Source: Armatimonadota bacterium
GTDB lineage: Bacteria; Sysuimicrobiota; Sysuimicrobiia; Sysuimicrobiales; VGFF01
Length of the DNA: 5,599 bases
Direction: 5' to 3'
NCBI GenBank assembly: GCA_016868955.1
Contig: VGFF01000130.1
Span: 1-5,599, forward strand
Each line of letters starts with the position of its first letter. Positions within the stretch are counted from its first letter, which is position 1. Shown piece by piece: positions 5,559 to 5,599 of this stretch. The translations under genes were made by a program, and so were the position numbers. The notes under the pieces were generated by a model. The model was given only the letters and a program-made list of their open reading frames with translations, made no database searches and was not told where the DNA came from.

Positions 5559-5599
5559 TCAGGCGCGCAACTCGGCGGCCTTCAACTCATCGCGGGCCG
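5559..5599 (-). CDS. 3' end of an unidentified gene upstream of truB
   Basis: Twelve residues, ARDELKAAELRA, precede a TGA stop at 5561-5559. The frame is open to the window edge, and its stop overlaps the truB Shine-Dalgarno, as in a tight operon. The gene usually found here is rbfA, or a DHH-family phosphoesterase in some phyla. The fragment is too short to decide. The other two minus frames hit stops earlier (near 5582-5584 and 5588-5590), which makes this the best reading. Confidence 0.5.
   Translation of the reverse strand, partial: ARDELKAAELRA

Noticed and set aside
1..5599. Transposon ends, CRISPR repeats, tRNA genes or a defence system
   Set aside because: I saw no direct-repeat array, transposase, terminal inverted repeats flanking the helicase, or cloverleaf; all substantial coding frames belong to known housekeeping families.

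Overview
This is a GC-rich bacterial chromosome segment carrying translation and RNA-metabolism housekeeping genes. On the minus strand, in transcription order, it holds the last codons of an unidentified gene, truB (tRNA pseudouridine-55 synthase), a short ribF (FMN adenylyltransferase domain only), rpsO (ribosomal protein S15) and pnp (polynucleotide phosphorylase, running off the left edge). This is the classic truB-ribF-rpsO-pnp order. It is interrupted by one plus-strand gene, a complete 394-residue DEAD-box RNA helicase, placed between ribF and rpsO. The base composition, the long open antisense frames and the non-ATG starts (TTG for rpsO and the helicase, GTG for truB and ribF) fit a high-GC free-living or environmental bacterium. 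I cannot name the phylum from these sequences.

Layout from left to right: pnp (1-2106, minus; C-terminal tail outside the window); a 182-nt rpsO-pnp spacer with three inverted repeats; rpsO (2289-2558, minus); a 325-nt divergent control region (2559-2883) with a plausible rpsO promoter and a structured helicase leader; the helicase (2884-4068, plus); ribF (4065-4664, minus), meeting the helicase tail to tail with both stop codons inside one CTAG; truB (4661-5548, minus), overlapping ribF by GTGA; and a 3' gene fragment (5559-5599, minus).

The genes share an RNA theme. TruB modifies tRNA, S15 nucleates assembly of the 30S platform, PNPase degrades RNA, and DEAD-box helicases commonly unwind structured RNA for PNPase or for ribosome assembly. 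RibF is the metabolic exception that customarily sits in this cluster.

The main oddity is RibF. It has every FMN adenylyltransferase motif but stops at the domain boundary, with no riboflavin kinase domain, exactly where the opposite-strand helicase ends. The simplest reading is that a helicase gene entered the cluster in inverted orientation and the kinase half of ribF was lost. The pnp and helicase leaders also contain inverted repeats that look like post-transcriptional control elements. I found no mobile element, CRISPR array, tRNA, rRNA or clearly new multi-gene system.
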